A DNA stretch of 64,000 nucleotides from Astropecten irregularis. Lineage: Eukaryota > Echinodermata > Asteroidea > Paxillosida > Astropectinidae. The translations under genes and the position numbers were made by a program. The stretch spans positions 19,747,046 to 19,811,045 of the forward strand of contig OZ020255.1 of assembly GCA_963971285.1 (NCBI GenBank), read 5' to 3'. Shown piece by piece: positions 37,196 through 49,472 of the stretch. The stretch's first letter is position 1, and every line of letters begins with the position of its first letter. The notes below the pieces were generated by a model. The model searched no databases and had not been told where the DNA came from. It worked only from the letters and a program-made list of their open reading frames with translations.

Positions 37196-40100
37196 CGAGT
37201 TCAAATGTCATAGGTATAATGTGGCAAACATGCATGAACCACCATGGAATAATAATGAAAACTGCTGGAACAGACGTTACCTCACAAACCAGAGCTATCG
37301 ACCTTGGAAATGCATAATATTCACTTTCATGCTGTGGTGGAATACGATGCCATGTCAATGCATGTGAACATGATTTATACAACCTGTAGAGCATACGCTC
37401 AACGTGTCGGGTATCATAAACGTACCGTCTCCAGAAAAAAAAGCCTTATGAACCGGAGCAGCCAAACAAACAATATCCAGAGGAATTTTAAAAAGCCACT
37501 ATATAGGTAAAGAATTCACAAAAGTTTACGAAATGTAAATAACTAAGATGACCGCATAGTAAGGAGGCCTAGATATATAGACACTTTCATTCAACGGAAT
37601 TTGTGCCAATTGGCTTGATTAATGGCGATAACCATTAATATTGTTCTGCTTTGCTTCTAATCTAAAATCAATTTCATTAAATTAATTCTCGATGACATTT
37701 AGCATTTTCAAGCTAATAAGTTATAAAAAGTGTTTGCTTGTTCAGTATACACACTTTGTGCTGTTTCATGAATGATGACATTAATAATATATTTGGAATT
37801 GAAACCTGCGTCGGGTTTCAGGTCGGCCTATATACAGTATATATAGATTCAGACGAGACAGTATTAACATGTTACGGTAACAATACATCCCCAAATGTAT
37901 CAAATGAACGGCTTATTGCAGATTTGGGACTCCCGTGGACTGCAAGGACTAAATAAGTTTGAGGAAAGGAATCACTCAATCGCAACGAGAGATCTCACCA
38001 AACACAAACCTCATTGCTACCCTGGACCCCGCCCCATCCCCAGGGGCAGTACAAATTGTTCCCTGTCTAGACCCATACACTAAAGCTGAAAATGTTATGT
38101 ATATAGGGCAGGTTGTTGGCACATTGTTCAGGGAAACACTGAGCATAATGGATCGGCACCTGTTTAATGGAAGAAGCAACCTGCCTTGCTCTACTAAATA
38201 TTAACGATGCATGCAGCTACAACGATACACGAAGATAATAAACAAAACATACTGGTAACAACCTCCACGTTTATCGCAATACAGCTTTTTTTTTTCTTTT
38301 TTTTTTTAAGGCAAAATATATGCAAAATTGTTATATATCTGAATGTCTCCAACATTTCAAGACCGGGTCCATTGGGTCTGTAACACTCGGTCATATCATG
38401 GCTGAATGGCTTATTGTTCAGACTTAGAGAAATATGCGGGCAATTGTTTTTGTAAAATCTGGGAATGACGTTCCGGTACTAAAAACTACTAATATTAAAT
38501 CGCCTTTCAAAATGCAGGTCAGTGATAATGACCCCGTACCATTCGTATGTAGGTCCGGTCACCTTGACCACAGAGCATGGCAAGGACGTATAGGCCTCAG
38601 ATGACCACCAGTTTACCCGAGCACTGACCACTATAATGGTGTTTCCTCAATATATGATACAAAGACGGAGGTAGATAGCCAAAATCTTCTTCTACCTCCA
38701 TGACAATGCAAGTTTACTCATAGGCCCATTAAACCAGAACAATTTACAAAGGACACAGAAATACCCCAACCCACAGCCGCTCTGCTGACTACATGTACTA
38801 ATACGCCTAGATACACGTATGCTTGTAAAAGTACACGGCCTTCAAGTTCAAAACAAAGCGAGTCATATTGTTTTACGTCCCTATGCAGCATGAATATTCA
38901 CGACAGCTGCATTGTAATGCAGTTAAATGCTTTGACTGGTATTTTGTGCTTGAACTACTCGGGCCATCCATGTAATTGGTTATAATTTGCTGAACGTTAA
39001 TTCTCAGAGTAATTAAAAAGCAATTGTTATAAGCGTGACTAATAGTCAAAAGTGCCGTCACCTGCAGTAAATATTAATTGATTACGTGTGGCCAGCGTGA
39101 CAGTGGTTTCATGTAATATCATTGCGTTGTTATGCAAAGATGCGCGTAAAAACCAAATCGACCCAACTGACTTTTTAATACACTAGTCAGGATGCGCAAT
39201 TTTGAGTGCATTATATGGACATAAGTGCATGACCCCTGGATACTCCCTTGCGTTTCTGGCCACTGTTGTACGGTGTCCGGGTGTCGGCTTTTAGGTTGTT
39301 CGTTTGCTGTTTTAGACATTATTCTTCCATTGGCAATCATTCCATAAATTCACAAATAAATGCCAAGACTCAAAACACCCTTGATTGATGAAATTGCACA
39401 GCCCATTCTCTGATACTGAGTGATCTAATCTTCAAGTTAATCAACAAATAACCACAAGGGAAACTGACTTAATTTTAAATTAATTGAAAAGTGAACAAAG
39501 AAAAATTTACTGGATCAAGTTGTTCATCTTTATGACAATCTTCTGGATGAATTCACACAGCGTTGGAAAGGTTTGGCTTCACACGACCATCTGCAATTCT
39601 GCGTAAACTTGTCTGTCCTCTTTTGGACAAAGCTCATTACGATTGACCATGTAGGTTTTTAGATGCAGTTATTAACCGGTCAATACTGTGAGGATAAAAC
39701 CCCAGTCGCTTACTCGAGATCAAGGGCGTAGCAATGACAGTCACGCATCAGGCCGGGCAATTCTTTTTTTTCCGCCAATAAATGCATTTCGACAAAAAAA
39801 GAGCAGGGGTCGAAGGTTCGAATCCCACTGCTGTCAATTTCTTATCATGGTTCACCTTTCGATGAAATAAAATTTAGAAAAAGAGGCAAATTATTTTTTT
39901 TCACTGGCAAATTGGGTCAGTTTTAGAAATTGACTGAAAAAATGTTTTTTTACCAACAAAACTGTATACTCTCTATGGGGTCTAGACTTGACGACAAGTT
40001 GTTACAAAATTAGGTCTCGTCCGTCAACACATGCATGTCAGTAATTCATTCAATGTCTGTGTGCGACTGCAACAGTTTATGATTTAGACAGCTCAATTAC

Positions 40101-40940
40101 AGCCTTGATTTCAAGTCTACATGGAACATGCATCGAGAAATACGACAAACAAAATTGACCTTGGCAAGAGATTTAATTTTGCAGGAATTTCAAATATACT
40201 TATTAAAGGTAGACACACAGGGAAAGTGCTACACAATCCACACAGTGATATTACAATTTCAATTGGTTCGGAACCGTTCTTTCAAGCAAAATATGGCCCT
40301 TTAGATGTTATCTTTCTGTTTTTATATGAAACTTGGCAAACTGAGAGATTTTCCTCAACTCCACAAAGCACTACAACAACTAAAATTCGTGCATTGGACA
40401 CGCTAATATGGCATTCTGTCTACACATTACGTGAGGCCAAGTTGATTTCCCGATGAAAACTTGTACAAAATCGGACGTACCACTTTTTACAGAGAACTTA
40501 CTTATTCAATAATTCTTGTGTGAAATACGACGACAAGGTAAACAAGTGAATAAATATTCACCACAAGACACCGTGACTATAGTTACAGAGCTCTTAAAAA
40601 CCTGTGACACACCTGTAAATATACATTCACTGCTGCATAGTTTATGCAAACACACTGCAATGAATTGTTACACATAACCGATGTGATTATGCAATTCCAC
40701 ACATGACTTTTCCCCCAGACATAATTATAATATTTACTCGCTGAATAAATTTAATGCACTTTATGTTCATCATGTTGAGATATACTGGAAAAGTATTCAT
40801 GTTCTACGTCAGGTCTTATCTAGGAATATTTTTAGCACAGAGCGATTTTCGTGTTTAGATACTATTACCTCAATACAAGGGAGTAAGAGTTTCACTAACG
40901 GACAGTAAATTAAACCATGTTAACATTCATCATAGTGTGA
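37196..40940. other. Intergenic, no gene seen
   Basis: A B-box-like GGTTCGAATCCC at 39814 without a tRNA fold, and a short GGAGGTAGA/TCTACCTCC foldback near 38667. Nothing coding. Confidence 0.45.
38285..38310 (+). repeat. Poly-T tract
   Basis: Two T runs of nine to ten bases separated by a C. Confidence 0.8.
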
Positions 40941-41028
40941 CTTAAGTTTAACCTGTGAAAACCGATTTAACATTATTTTACACTTCAGTCCCATAGGGTT
41001 GTGCACGGGGTACTTATTATGTACTTAC

Positions 41029-41394
41029 TTAAAGGTAATGTCATACTTTGGTTTTTATCAAACAAGTACAGATTCATGGGCACAAATACCAAGACAGATA
41101 CAGTCACAGTCATCTGTGAACATTTCAGTCCCATACGGTGCCTACTTTTTGAGAAAGTCTTGAAAAACGGCCACAGTATTTCTTACGTCTTTTCTCTTTT
41201 ATTTTTGATCTTTTAAAAGATCAAAAAGATTTTCTGTCGTTGTTTTACTAATTTCTGGATAAAATACACTATTTCAGGCGGAAACATTTTAACGGTAGGT
41301 TTCTACCAGCACCATCTTCATACCCTGAAAGTTATACGTAAATCTGTGAAAATTTCTGTTTTGGTTTCTTACCAAAGTATGATACTACCTTTAA
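41029..41394 (+). mobile_element. MITE of the TTAA family, copy 3 (first unit of a tandem duplication)
   Basis: TTAA at 41029-41032 and 41391-41394, with inverted ends and all inner blocks kept. Together with its left flank (from about 40941) it is repeated directly next to itself. Confidence 0.85.
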
Positions 41395-41477
41395 GTTCAA
41401 CCTGTGAAAACCGATTGAACATTATTTTACAGTTCAGTCCCATAGGGATGTTCAAGGGGTACTTATTATGTACTAAC

Positions 41478-41781
41478 TTAAAGGTAATATCATACTTTGG
41501 TTTTTATTAAAGAAATGCAGATTGGGCACAAATATCAAGACAGATACAATAACAGTCATCTGTGAAAATTTCAGTCCCATACGGTGCCCAAGCTTTTTTT
41601 CTTTTAAAAGATCAAACAGATTTTCGGTCGTTGTTTTACTGATTTCTGGATAAATACACCATTTCATGCGGAAACATTTTAAAGGTATGTTTCTACCACC
41701 ACCATCTTCAGACCCTGAAAGTTATACGTAAATCTGTGAACACTGTTTTGGTTTCTTACCAAAGTATGATACTACCTTTAA
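41478..41781 (+). mobile_element. MITE of the TTAA family, copy 4 (second unit of the tandem duplication)
   Basis: TTAA at 41478-41481 and 41778-41781. It matches the neighbouring copy but lacks about 60 bp in the middle (the TTTTTGAGAAA to TTCTCTTTTATTT part). Confidence 0.82.
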
Positions 41782-43765
41782 GTAAGTATTGTCCGTGCAT
41801 AAGAATCGTTCTCAATACAATATAGGGAATACACGGCACTGTACTATTGATGAAATAGTACAGAAATACTAACAGCATGCGGTGAGCATGGAATCAATAA
41901 ATGCTGTGCTCTGCAGAATATCTTAATCTTACATTCGTTCTGATTGGTAGTGATATGGTACAGTGAAGTTGGACAAACAAGACTCATAGGCTTACCTTCA
42001 TTGTCACTTGGAGCTCACAAATTACTGAAATTCCTGGCACTCTCGGACTGGGCTGAATGAAACCCCAAGTTGAAAGCAGAGTAAAACTGTTCCTTGATCC
42101 CCACGCTTGGGAAACAATGCGCAACGAAAGATTTGTTGGATTGTCTATAAAGGTCGACCAACCGAGAATTTCTCGGTTGCAGGCCAGGGCTGTCCCGGTA
42201 CTCGTGATGGGTTTATTCTTGCCACTCCTGTGGCCTTGCCTCGCCCTCCAAGTCGATGGGTAAACAAAGCAAAACTGTCGGCGGCACGAAGCGCAGAAAC
42301 ACGGTCAAATTGTCCATACAAACGCTGCAGGCAATACAACCACTGATATTGGAATATTGGTATTGTGTCATGCCATCACTTGATGCAAATTATGATAATA
42401 TGCACAGATAGTACACAGACCAATTCAGTGCCTGTTGAAGCATGACTGTCCTGCCCTGGTCGACATAAATTATGCTCCTTCATAGTCAGTTGTCTCTGCC
42501 ACGGTGAACAATTATTTCCACAAGTCTGGTGCCCTGAATCGTGTTAAACAATACCTGTTGCAATGCGTTGTGTGAGCTCTATGGTAAAACAATGGCTGTT
42601 TGCAATAAGTCAAACTAATAGTCAATAGTTCCCGTTGACTTGTCCACTGCAGTCTACCAATGGCTGGAAGGAGCGACATGTATATCGTCCATGTATTAAT
42701 TGTAAATGCAACCTCTTATGACGACGCTGACAATGCGGTTTTTATGTACAATGTAATGATTTCCACAGCTGTTCCAAACTTTGCAAACAACGTGCTCGTT
42801 CGCGCGAGTGGTTGTTATTGTTACCGCCCTCTACCGGTCAGATTTAAACAGGAGGAATCGTCCAAAACTTTAAAGTTTAAAGCTATACACGAAATTTACG
42901 TTCTATAAACTTGAATATTGTTTACGTGTGATTGCGAGCACTGCAGGCTAACGGAAGTCGAAAATGAAATGAAACAAAGATCAAGACCGAAATTGGTTGA
43001 AGTGGGACCAGCAACAAACAAAATGGGAAACACTAGTTAAAACATTGTCTAGAAGAACTGAAATGCAAAATATTTTTTAATTTACAGAAGTATCATTACA
43101 GGAGTTCAAAGACGAATACTTTGTCGTAACTAATTTTCTCAAGCAAAACGGTCTTAATATAATGAAAGTTACACTGAGTTAAGTATTTTCAGTTTATAAC
43201 TTGGAAAGAAAATGACGTACCAATGGCGTAACAAGGAGTCATCACGGACGACCAGGTGCTGGAGAATGGGGATTCCAGTCACCCACTAGTATAGACTGAG
43301 ATTGTCCGGTCAGTATTCCGTTCCGTAGCCCCACGTCCGAGTTACTAGAACAATGCATGGGGGACAAGTGCCCTTGACAAAATGGGTCTGATTCACTCGA
43401 GCACGGCCACTTCGCTTCACTGATATCGTAAAGAGCCCAAAATGTGTAATTAAGGGAACAAACGTCGTCCTTCACCGGCCCGGACATGCATGCAAAGAAC
43501 TGGAGTGAATTCTCGTCACCCCCTTAACAATTACACATGCCATGCGTAAAGCCTTTCCAAAGTCATTGAAAATTACAATGCTGAGGTAAAAAATAAGCAA
43601 ACAATTAATTTAATCAGCACTTGTAGACGAGTAAGTTTTAAAAGCACGAGAGTTATGAAATCAGCCAATGAAGAGAGTAATTTCGGTCCACGTTAAACTT
43701 GTTATGGGTAAAGAAAGTCACAACCCTTACACTGCAAATCATTATGTCCAAAGTTACAAAAAAGT

Positions 43766-43786
43766 TAAGTGAAATCGATCCCATAC
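43766..43786. repeat. Solo end of a GGGGTCGATTTCAC-type element
   Basis: GTTAAGTGAAATCGATCCC resembles one terminus of the palindromic family, with no matching second end nearby. Confidence 0.3.
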
Positions 43787-45752
43787 CCTACAGACCTAAT
43801 AATACCGGGCTAAATTAAAGCCCTCAATGGCTATAGAAGAGGTAGGCAATATGCAAATAGCTTCAAAAAGGTCATGGGTCACTGGTGACGTAGAGAGTGT
43901 ATTTTTAATCATCCTGTTGATATCTTGCCAAATACAAATGCAAAAGGTCTTCAGAAACATTGAAATGATCAACAATCAACACAGCAACCACATTTCCCTA
44001 AATCGATAATCATTTTTGTTTTTATTAATATCAGGCTAAAACAATAAGGCAAAATAACAACATTTTTTTTGCAAAGTGATGAAGTTACATGCATCTGTTA
44101 ACTATACAAAGCTGAAAGATATGAAATGTTTGTATTGTTCCTATAATATAATGTGAAAATAATTGTTACGTCGATTTGTAAGGTGATTTTGTGGAAGAGA
44201 AATACACATTTTCGACTTTAAACCATCTTAATTATGTTTGAGCTGTACAATAAATTTCCATAGCAACTTACAATGCAATACCGTAAGTTCAACATGGTCC
44301 TATCGTTTTCTTAAATAGAATATAATTATTATTTTCCACTTCAAGGGAATGATTTGTAAGTTTTGTTGATTTTAACAACTTTTGAACAGGAGTAAAGACA
44401 TTTCTGAATAAAACCTGACTCAACATTTCAATATCCTTTTTGGTCCAAATTTCAAAAATAATATTACTAACAACTCCTACCCCTCCCAAAACAAAAGAAC
44501 AAAAATACAAACCAGATCAACATACTTTGGCAGTGAAACAAATACAATGAAAAGAAACAACCGCACCTTTTCGGCTGGTAAATTTTGCAGTTTCCTCCTC
44601 TGCCTCCTTCTTCCTTTCTTTTAAGATTTTTAATTTTCTTTTTGGTCATCAAACTCACAAACTTCAAATATAAACCCCTTTTCCGTTGAGTTTCAAAGAC
44701 CAGAAATTATTCGAAAACCGAAAATCCAGTGCATATCACGTGCATCAAATAAAAGAAGCCCAGAACTTTACAAAATTGTACGATTTGTATACTTCTAAAT
44801 TTGCAAAGTGACTGACAAATTCAATTGTTGTAGTAAAGATTATTTGAGCTACAATCATCTTGCTTTAACTCGAGGATCATTTAACATACTTAAAGTGGTT
44901 CAGGTAAATATTTCAAGGTATCTATTTTAGTGATAAATTTGGCAACTTGGACCGAGGCAGTGGAATGTTACACTAATGGTCATTCAAGGAATAATCATTC
45001 AATATTTTTGTTTACTAAATCTAATGTTTCAAGATACAATAATGATATTTAGTCAAAGTGTGATGGTGTTGTTATAATTTGCTCTGCTGCAACACCAAAA
45101 TTGTGAACATCTGATTTTTAGGAATTTTACAGTTGTCATCTTCATCTAATTTTGCCCCATAATTGACAAAAAAGAAGAGATATCTTTAGAATTAGGGAAA
45201 CAACAGCCCAATATTATATAGGTTGGGAATATTACTGACCTAGCTCCAAAAACAGTCCAAAAACTACGAATTATAAGCAATGAAACGAGAACTGAAAAAG
45301 AAGTAGAAAGTTCTGTTTAAAACTTCTGTTATCCCTCTCTGTGGGTTAAGATTCGAGACATTTTCCGGACCGGAAATTGGGCCAGGATGAAACGGGGACA
45401 GAGTGAGTACATACCGCCTTGCAATAAGCGCGGCAAGCGGCATGGCAGCGCTTGTCTTTACGCTAACATTTCAGTCATTCAAAATTGGCCACGTGGCAAT
45501 ATCGTCTGACAAAAAGGGGCAATGTTTGTGCAATAGACACTGTATGAACGGAATGCATGGTGTTCAATTTAGGAATAGTGACGCGGCAATGACATACGTT
45601 TTCCTTAAGATATTTCAGTACAAGTTTAGAAACCTTAATGTGATATGTACAGACATCATAATTATGCACTCGACGAAAAAACAAACAAACAAAAAACACA
45701 AAACAATAAAAACTTGTTTGTCGTGACGGTTGAATGCACAAATGCCGGTCAA

Positions 45753-45783
45753 ATAAATATATATAATATATATATATATATTG
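45753..45783 (+). repeat. AT dinucleotide microsatellite
   Basis: About fourteen AT units with one interruption. Confidence 0.85.
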
Positions 45784-46594
45784 TATGTTAATGTTCTAAG
45801 TTTTATTTAATATCACAAAGTGAACGATAACATAGGTAAACATTACCAGGATGACGTGCATATATAGAATTCCACACAAAACGATTTGACACATACATTT
45901 TATGTGATTGATGGCATTTTAAGGCAAACAGTGAATTTGGGGACGACACTCTTGGTCCTGTATCCGACTGGAACTCACCCTAGTCCTAACAAATTTTCCA
46001 AACTTGGATCTATCATGCCAAATAATGCAGAGCCCGGGGCTCTATAGTCCTGTGCCTTTCAAAATACCACACTGTGCAGTATCTCTATGGCACACTCTTG
46101 GAATAGGACCAAGTTGGGCCATCAAGCCCCATAAAGTTATATTGCCTTAGCTAAATAGCTATGTGTTCTTCATTTCTTTTGGGAATAATTTGGAATGGTT
46201 TTTATAAAAAAAATCTTTCAGTGAACACGGAAAGTCTACATGACTGCAAATTTTGATCGACAAATATCCCCACTTTTAGGCCAAATGCCGGTCACTTCAT
46301 ATCCAACATGTCTGCAAACGACTGATCGACATGTGAATACATTGCAGACAACTGTACCTTTTATATTAATGTCGACATTTTTGATGATTTTAATTATCAC
46401 AGTGAAGGACAAATCCGCTACATTTCAAGCTAAAATGGTCACATTTGTCGACAACTACAAAATAAAGCGCAAGTAACTGATCACAGATCATGTCGACAAG
46501 TCCGTTAGGTCACCATTGCTTTATAAAGGAGAGTCGACCTATAAGTTTGAAATTTGTCGAATCAGTTGTCATCTATAAGGAGCACCATACTTTG

Positions 46595-46680
46595 ATCTAG
46601 ATACTTTCGAAGTAGTTTCTGTGCAATGAATATGTGGTAACCATTTGTGCAGTATCTGGTATAATGTCATAGTTATAGTT
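46595..46680 (+). repeat. Dispersed repeat of about 86 bp, copy 1
   Basis: ATCTAGATACTTTCGAAGTA through CATAGTTATAGTT occurs again at 50559-50648 with only two substitutions and a 4-bp insertion. Confidence 0.75.
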
Positions 46681-48515
46681 AATGATATGCAAGAACAAAT
46701 ACTTTGAATTGAACGTAAACACACCTCATATAGGCACTAATTTGATTATCAAATACTTCTTGTAATAACTATTATACAATATACATAACGGTTATAGGCT
46801 ATACGATATTTACATGATATACAAAACCACACTCAAACAATATTTCAATCCCCGACCCCCGAAAAAATGAAAATCTGAAACGGAAAAAAGGGGGGAAAAA
46901 AGACGAAAAACAAAAGCTCTTGCAGAAAATGCTATAATTGCATATCCCGGGAATGTGTTGAAACAGCGCCCTCTCATGGTGAGTAACATTATAAAGCAAT
47001 AATTATTTTAAATAATATAATCAAAATAGCAAAAATTACAATTCACAGCGGCTTGATATTAAGCTATATACTCTATGATTTGTTTTGAATTCACGAGACA
47101 CAAAAGTTTGTTTGCACTTTAAGGGTCTACAAAAACAATAATAATCAAAATCTTTTTTGTTTCTTAAAAAAACAATAGTAATTCCATTCTTCTGTTACAT
47201 TCTTCATTTTCGTCTTCTTTTTGTTTCTTTTAACATTGTTTTCTTCTTTAACACAGAGTAAGGGTAAGTGTTCACTCTTACCAAACCATCAAGCATCTTT
47301 AAGGAAAATCAAGATGCTTCTTTCACAATGAAGAGCTATTGTTCTCCTTCATCACCAAAATGACCTGGACAATATTCTGAAATTCTTCCAAACAGGAATG
47401 AATTTTAACTAACACGAATAGTGCAAAACAAAGTTCACCAATCTAACAAAAAGCACTGGTGCTATGCATGTTATGCCTTTCTTTCTGTTACCAACAAATA
47501 ATGATGTTTTTGTCCAATTTCTTGAAAAAAGCAAGATATTTGTGACACTAACACTGGAATTGTGCACTTTTAAAACACACACATTGTGACTTTTAGTGAC
47601 TAGATTTACCAACTAGTGAAAGCTTACTTTTTCCAATCGGTCTTCGCGATAAGCCTCGAACTTGATTGGATGGACAATTTCATGTGATGCAGGGGTTAAC
47701 TATCGTCGTATCGCGGTTTTGAAGCAAATCTTTCGATACCTCCCCAGGAAAAAGACTCGGTGAAATTCAAGCTGATTTCCATATCATTGGCTCAGCTTAA
47801 TCTCCTTTTTAGAAGTTGAGGCGACGCGTAATTGAATCCAAGTTGAACTGATTCATTTTCAGTCAAGAGGCAATCCCGTCCCGAGGGCGCTCTTCATAAC
47901 ATTGAGGGCGCTGTTTACAATTTGCAATTTGGCGCCAAAAAGAGACTCAACGCTGCAGGGAACACAAACCATCAAAAATATCTCGTTCATATTCTTATTT
48001 TTCACAAACACTTTTTACAATTTTAGTCTTCAGAAATCCTGAATTTCTTAGCGACTTTCTGTGAAATATGCAAATCTCGGAGAATAAATGTTCGCGCTAA
48101 AAAGAAAGAAAAACTTGTTTTTTTTTTTTAATTAATTAATGCAGCAAACCATGATATTTCAAGCTATTTTTTTTCTTCTTAAAACAGCAAATGATTTCAA
48201 CATAAATCCCAATAATGAAGAGATTCAAATATTTCCTGAATAAATTTCAGTCGGAGACTGTTAAGCTGACGGTAGTACATGTATGTACATCTATGTACAA
48301 ATCTGCCCATGTGCAGTCAGGGTATGAGACCCATAAGGCAGTGACTACATGAGCTGCTTTACAACAAGCTTCCTCAAGAGGGCGCTATCACAGAAACAGT
48401 CACCATGGAAACCTGATCTCAGTTTCTCGAAGCTGCAGATAGAGAGAGAGAAAGTGAGAGAGAGTTGGCCCATCAGAACATTTTGATTTCATGACCTCCA
48501 GGTATCGAGAGTCTG
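46681..48515. other. 3' flank of the receptor gene
   Basis: It should include the receptor 3' untranslated region next to 48516. I see no further exon and did not settle on a poly(A) signal for the minus strand. Confidence 0.4.
48440..48466 (+). repeat. GA microsatellite just downstream of the receptor stop codon
   Basis: Interrupted GA units 50-80 bp past the receptor stop, so CT-rich in the presumed 3' untranslated region. Confidence 0.75.
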
Positions 48516-49472
48516 TCAAACTGGAGTACCTTCAGGGGCTTTAGAGAAGGCTATGGTGCCATTAGGTTTGGAAGCAGCCCACTGCTTCTTACGACTACAC
48601 GGCAGCAAGGGGCTTCTCTGGGTGTCTGGTCTCCCGACTACCGCATCCGAGGGTTCATCCCCCTCTGGCTGACCCCGGGCAAGCTGCTTCTCACTGTCCT
48701 GTCTCCTCGCGGGCGACTGACTGCTCGCTTCGGCATTCTTACTGGAATCACAACAGGCCGGTCTCTTGTGGCTCTCGTGGACGAGCTCATCGGCAAAAGT
48801 TACCCTGCTACGGCCGGCAAACGGAGAAGAGACTGCCTTTGGTCTGGCCAGACACGGCACCAGACTGTTATTGTTATTGTGATTCCCATTCAGGACGCCG
48901 TTGTTATCCGGGATTCTGTGGAGTGAATACTTGTCTGGGCTACCTGAGGTACCATCCTCGCCACTGGACTCCAGGGTGCCGTTGCCAGGCTGTGCCTTCC
49001 CGCATGCATTCACAGACAGCAGAGGGAGCTCATTCATGCAATCTTGGCCAGGCGACTCACTCAATCCATTGGGTGAAGTGCCATCCACGACCTCCGCCGG
49101 TTCATCACCAGACGTCAACGGCACCTCAGCATCATTGCCGTTACCGGAGCTCAGCGACGAATACAAGGTGGGAGGCGAGGTGGGTGCCTCCGAAACCGGC
49201 GTGAGGGGCTGCACCTCATCAAGGCGGATGAAAGGAGGCACCTTGGACCCGTTGGAGTACACCTCTGGTGAGGTGTTCCCAGCTGGCAGCTTGAAGGCGG
49301 TTACATTCTCCTTCTCGCCACCTGCCCCGTTGTTGCCCATGCGACGAGCACCAAACAGACCAAGGTTACCGAAGCTATTCCTGGTGTTTGATCCACGGCG
49401 TGACACGACACGTGTCGGTAGGGTACTCTCCTCCCGCCATCGTCTTATCTTCCTCTTGATGGTATTCTGCAC
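48516..49472 (-). CDS. Receptor exon J: helix 8 and long cytoplasmic tail, with stop codon
   Basis: Acceptor CATAAATAG|GTG; the frame stays open for 318 codons to TGA at 48516-48518. The first residues VQNTIKRKIRRWREE align with the EVRSAIRKRWHRWQD stretch after TM7 in CRF receptors. The rest is low in hydrophobic residues and rich in Ser, Pro, Gly and Asn, as in a disordered regulatory tail, with many possible phosphorylation sites. It has an Asn run near 198, an RVTF motif at 223-226 of the exon and the last residues TPV. The base composition is clearly more GC-rich than the surrounding introns, as expected for coding sequence. No similarity to a known domain was recognised after about residue 35. 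Confidence 0.88.
   Translation of the reverse strand: MQNTIKRKIRRWREESTLPTRVVSRRGSNTRNSFGNLGLFGARRMGNNGAGGEKENVTAFKLPAGNTSPEVYSNGSKVPPFIRLDEVQPLTPVSEAPTSPPTLYSSLSSGNGNDAEVPLTSGDEPAEVVDGTSPNGLSESPGQDCMNELPLLSVNACGKAQPGNGTLESSGEDGTSGSPDKYSLHRIPDNNGVLNGNHNNNNSLVPCLARPKAVSSPFAGRSRVTFADELVHESHKRPACCDSSKNAEASSQSPARRQDSEKQLARGQPEGDEPSDAVVGRPDTQRSPLLPCSRKKQWAASKPNGTIAFSKAPEGTPV

Larger units (their letters stand above)
40941..41781. repeat. Direct tandem duplication of a MITE plus its flank
   Basis: The stretch 40941-41394 (AACCTGTGAAAACCGATT..., CAGTCCCATAGGG..., TACTTATTATGTACT..., then the MITE) is repeated at 41389-41781 with scattered differences and one internal deletion. The unit is about 445 bp. 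The copied flank shows that this was a segmental duplication and not two insertions. Confidence 0.8.
41782..46594. other. Intergenic, no gene seen
   Basis: AT-rich, short frames only, one AT microsatellite and one solo MITE end. Confidence 0.45.

Noticed and set aside
38665..38700. Short foldback with a GAGGTAG word, as in let-7
   Set aside because: The rest of the sequence does not match let-7, and the arms are only nine bases.
39735..39835. Possible tRNA gene (GGTTCGAATCCC B-box)
   Set aside because: Interrupted by a T-rich stretch, with no cloverleaf.
40121..40456. 111-codon plus-strand frame
   Set aside because: AT-rich, no domain and no splice-site support.
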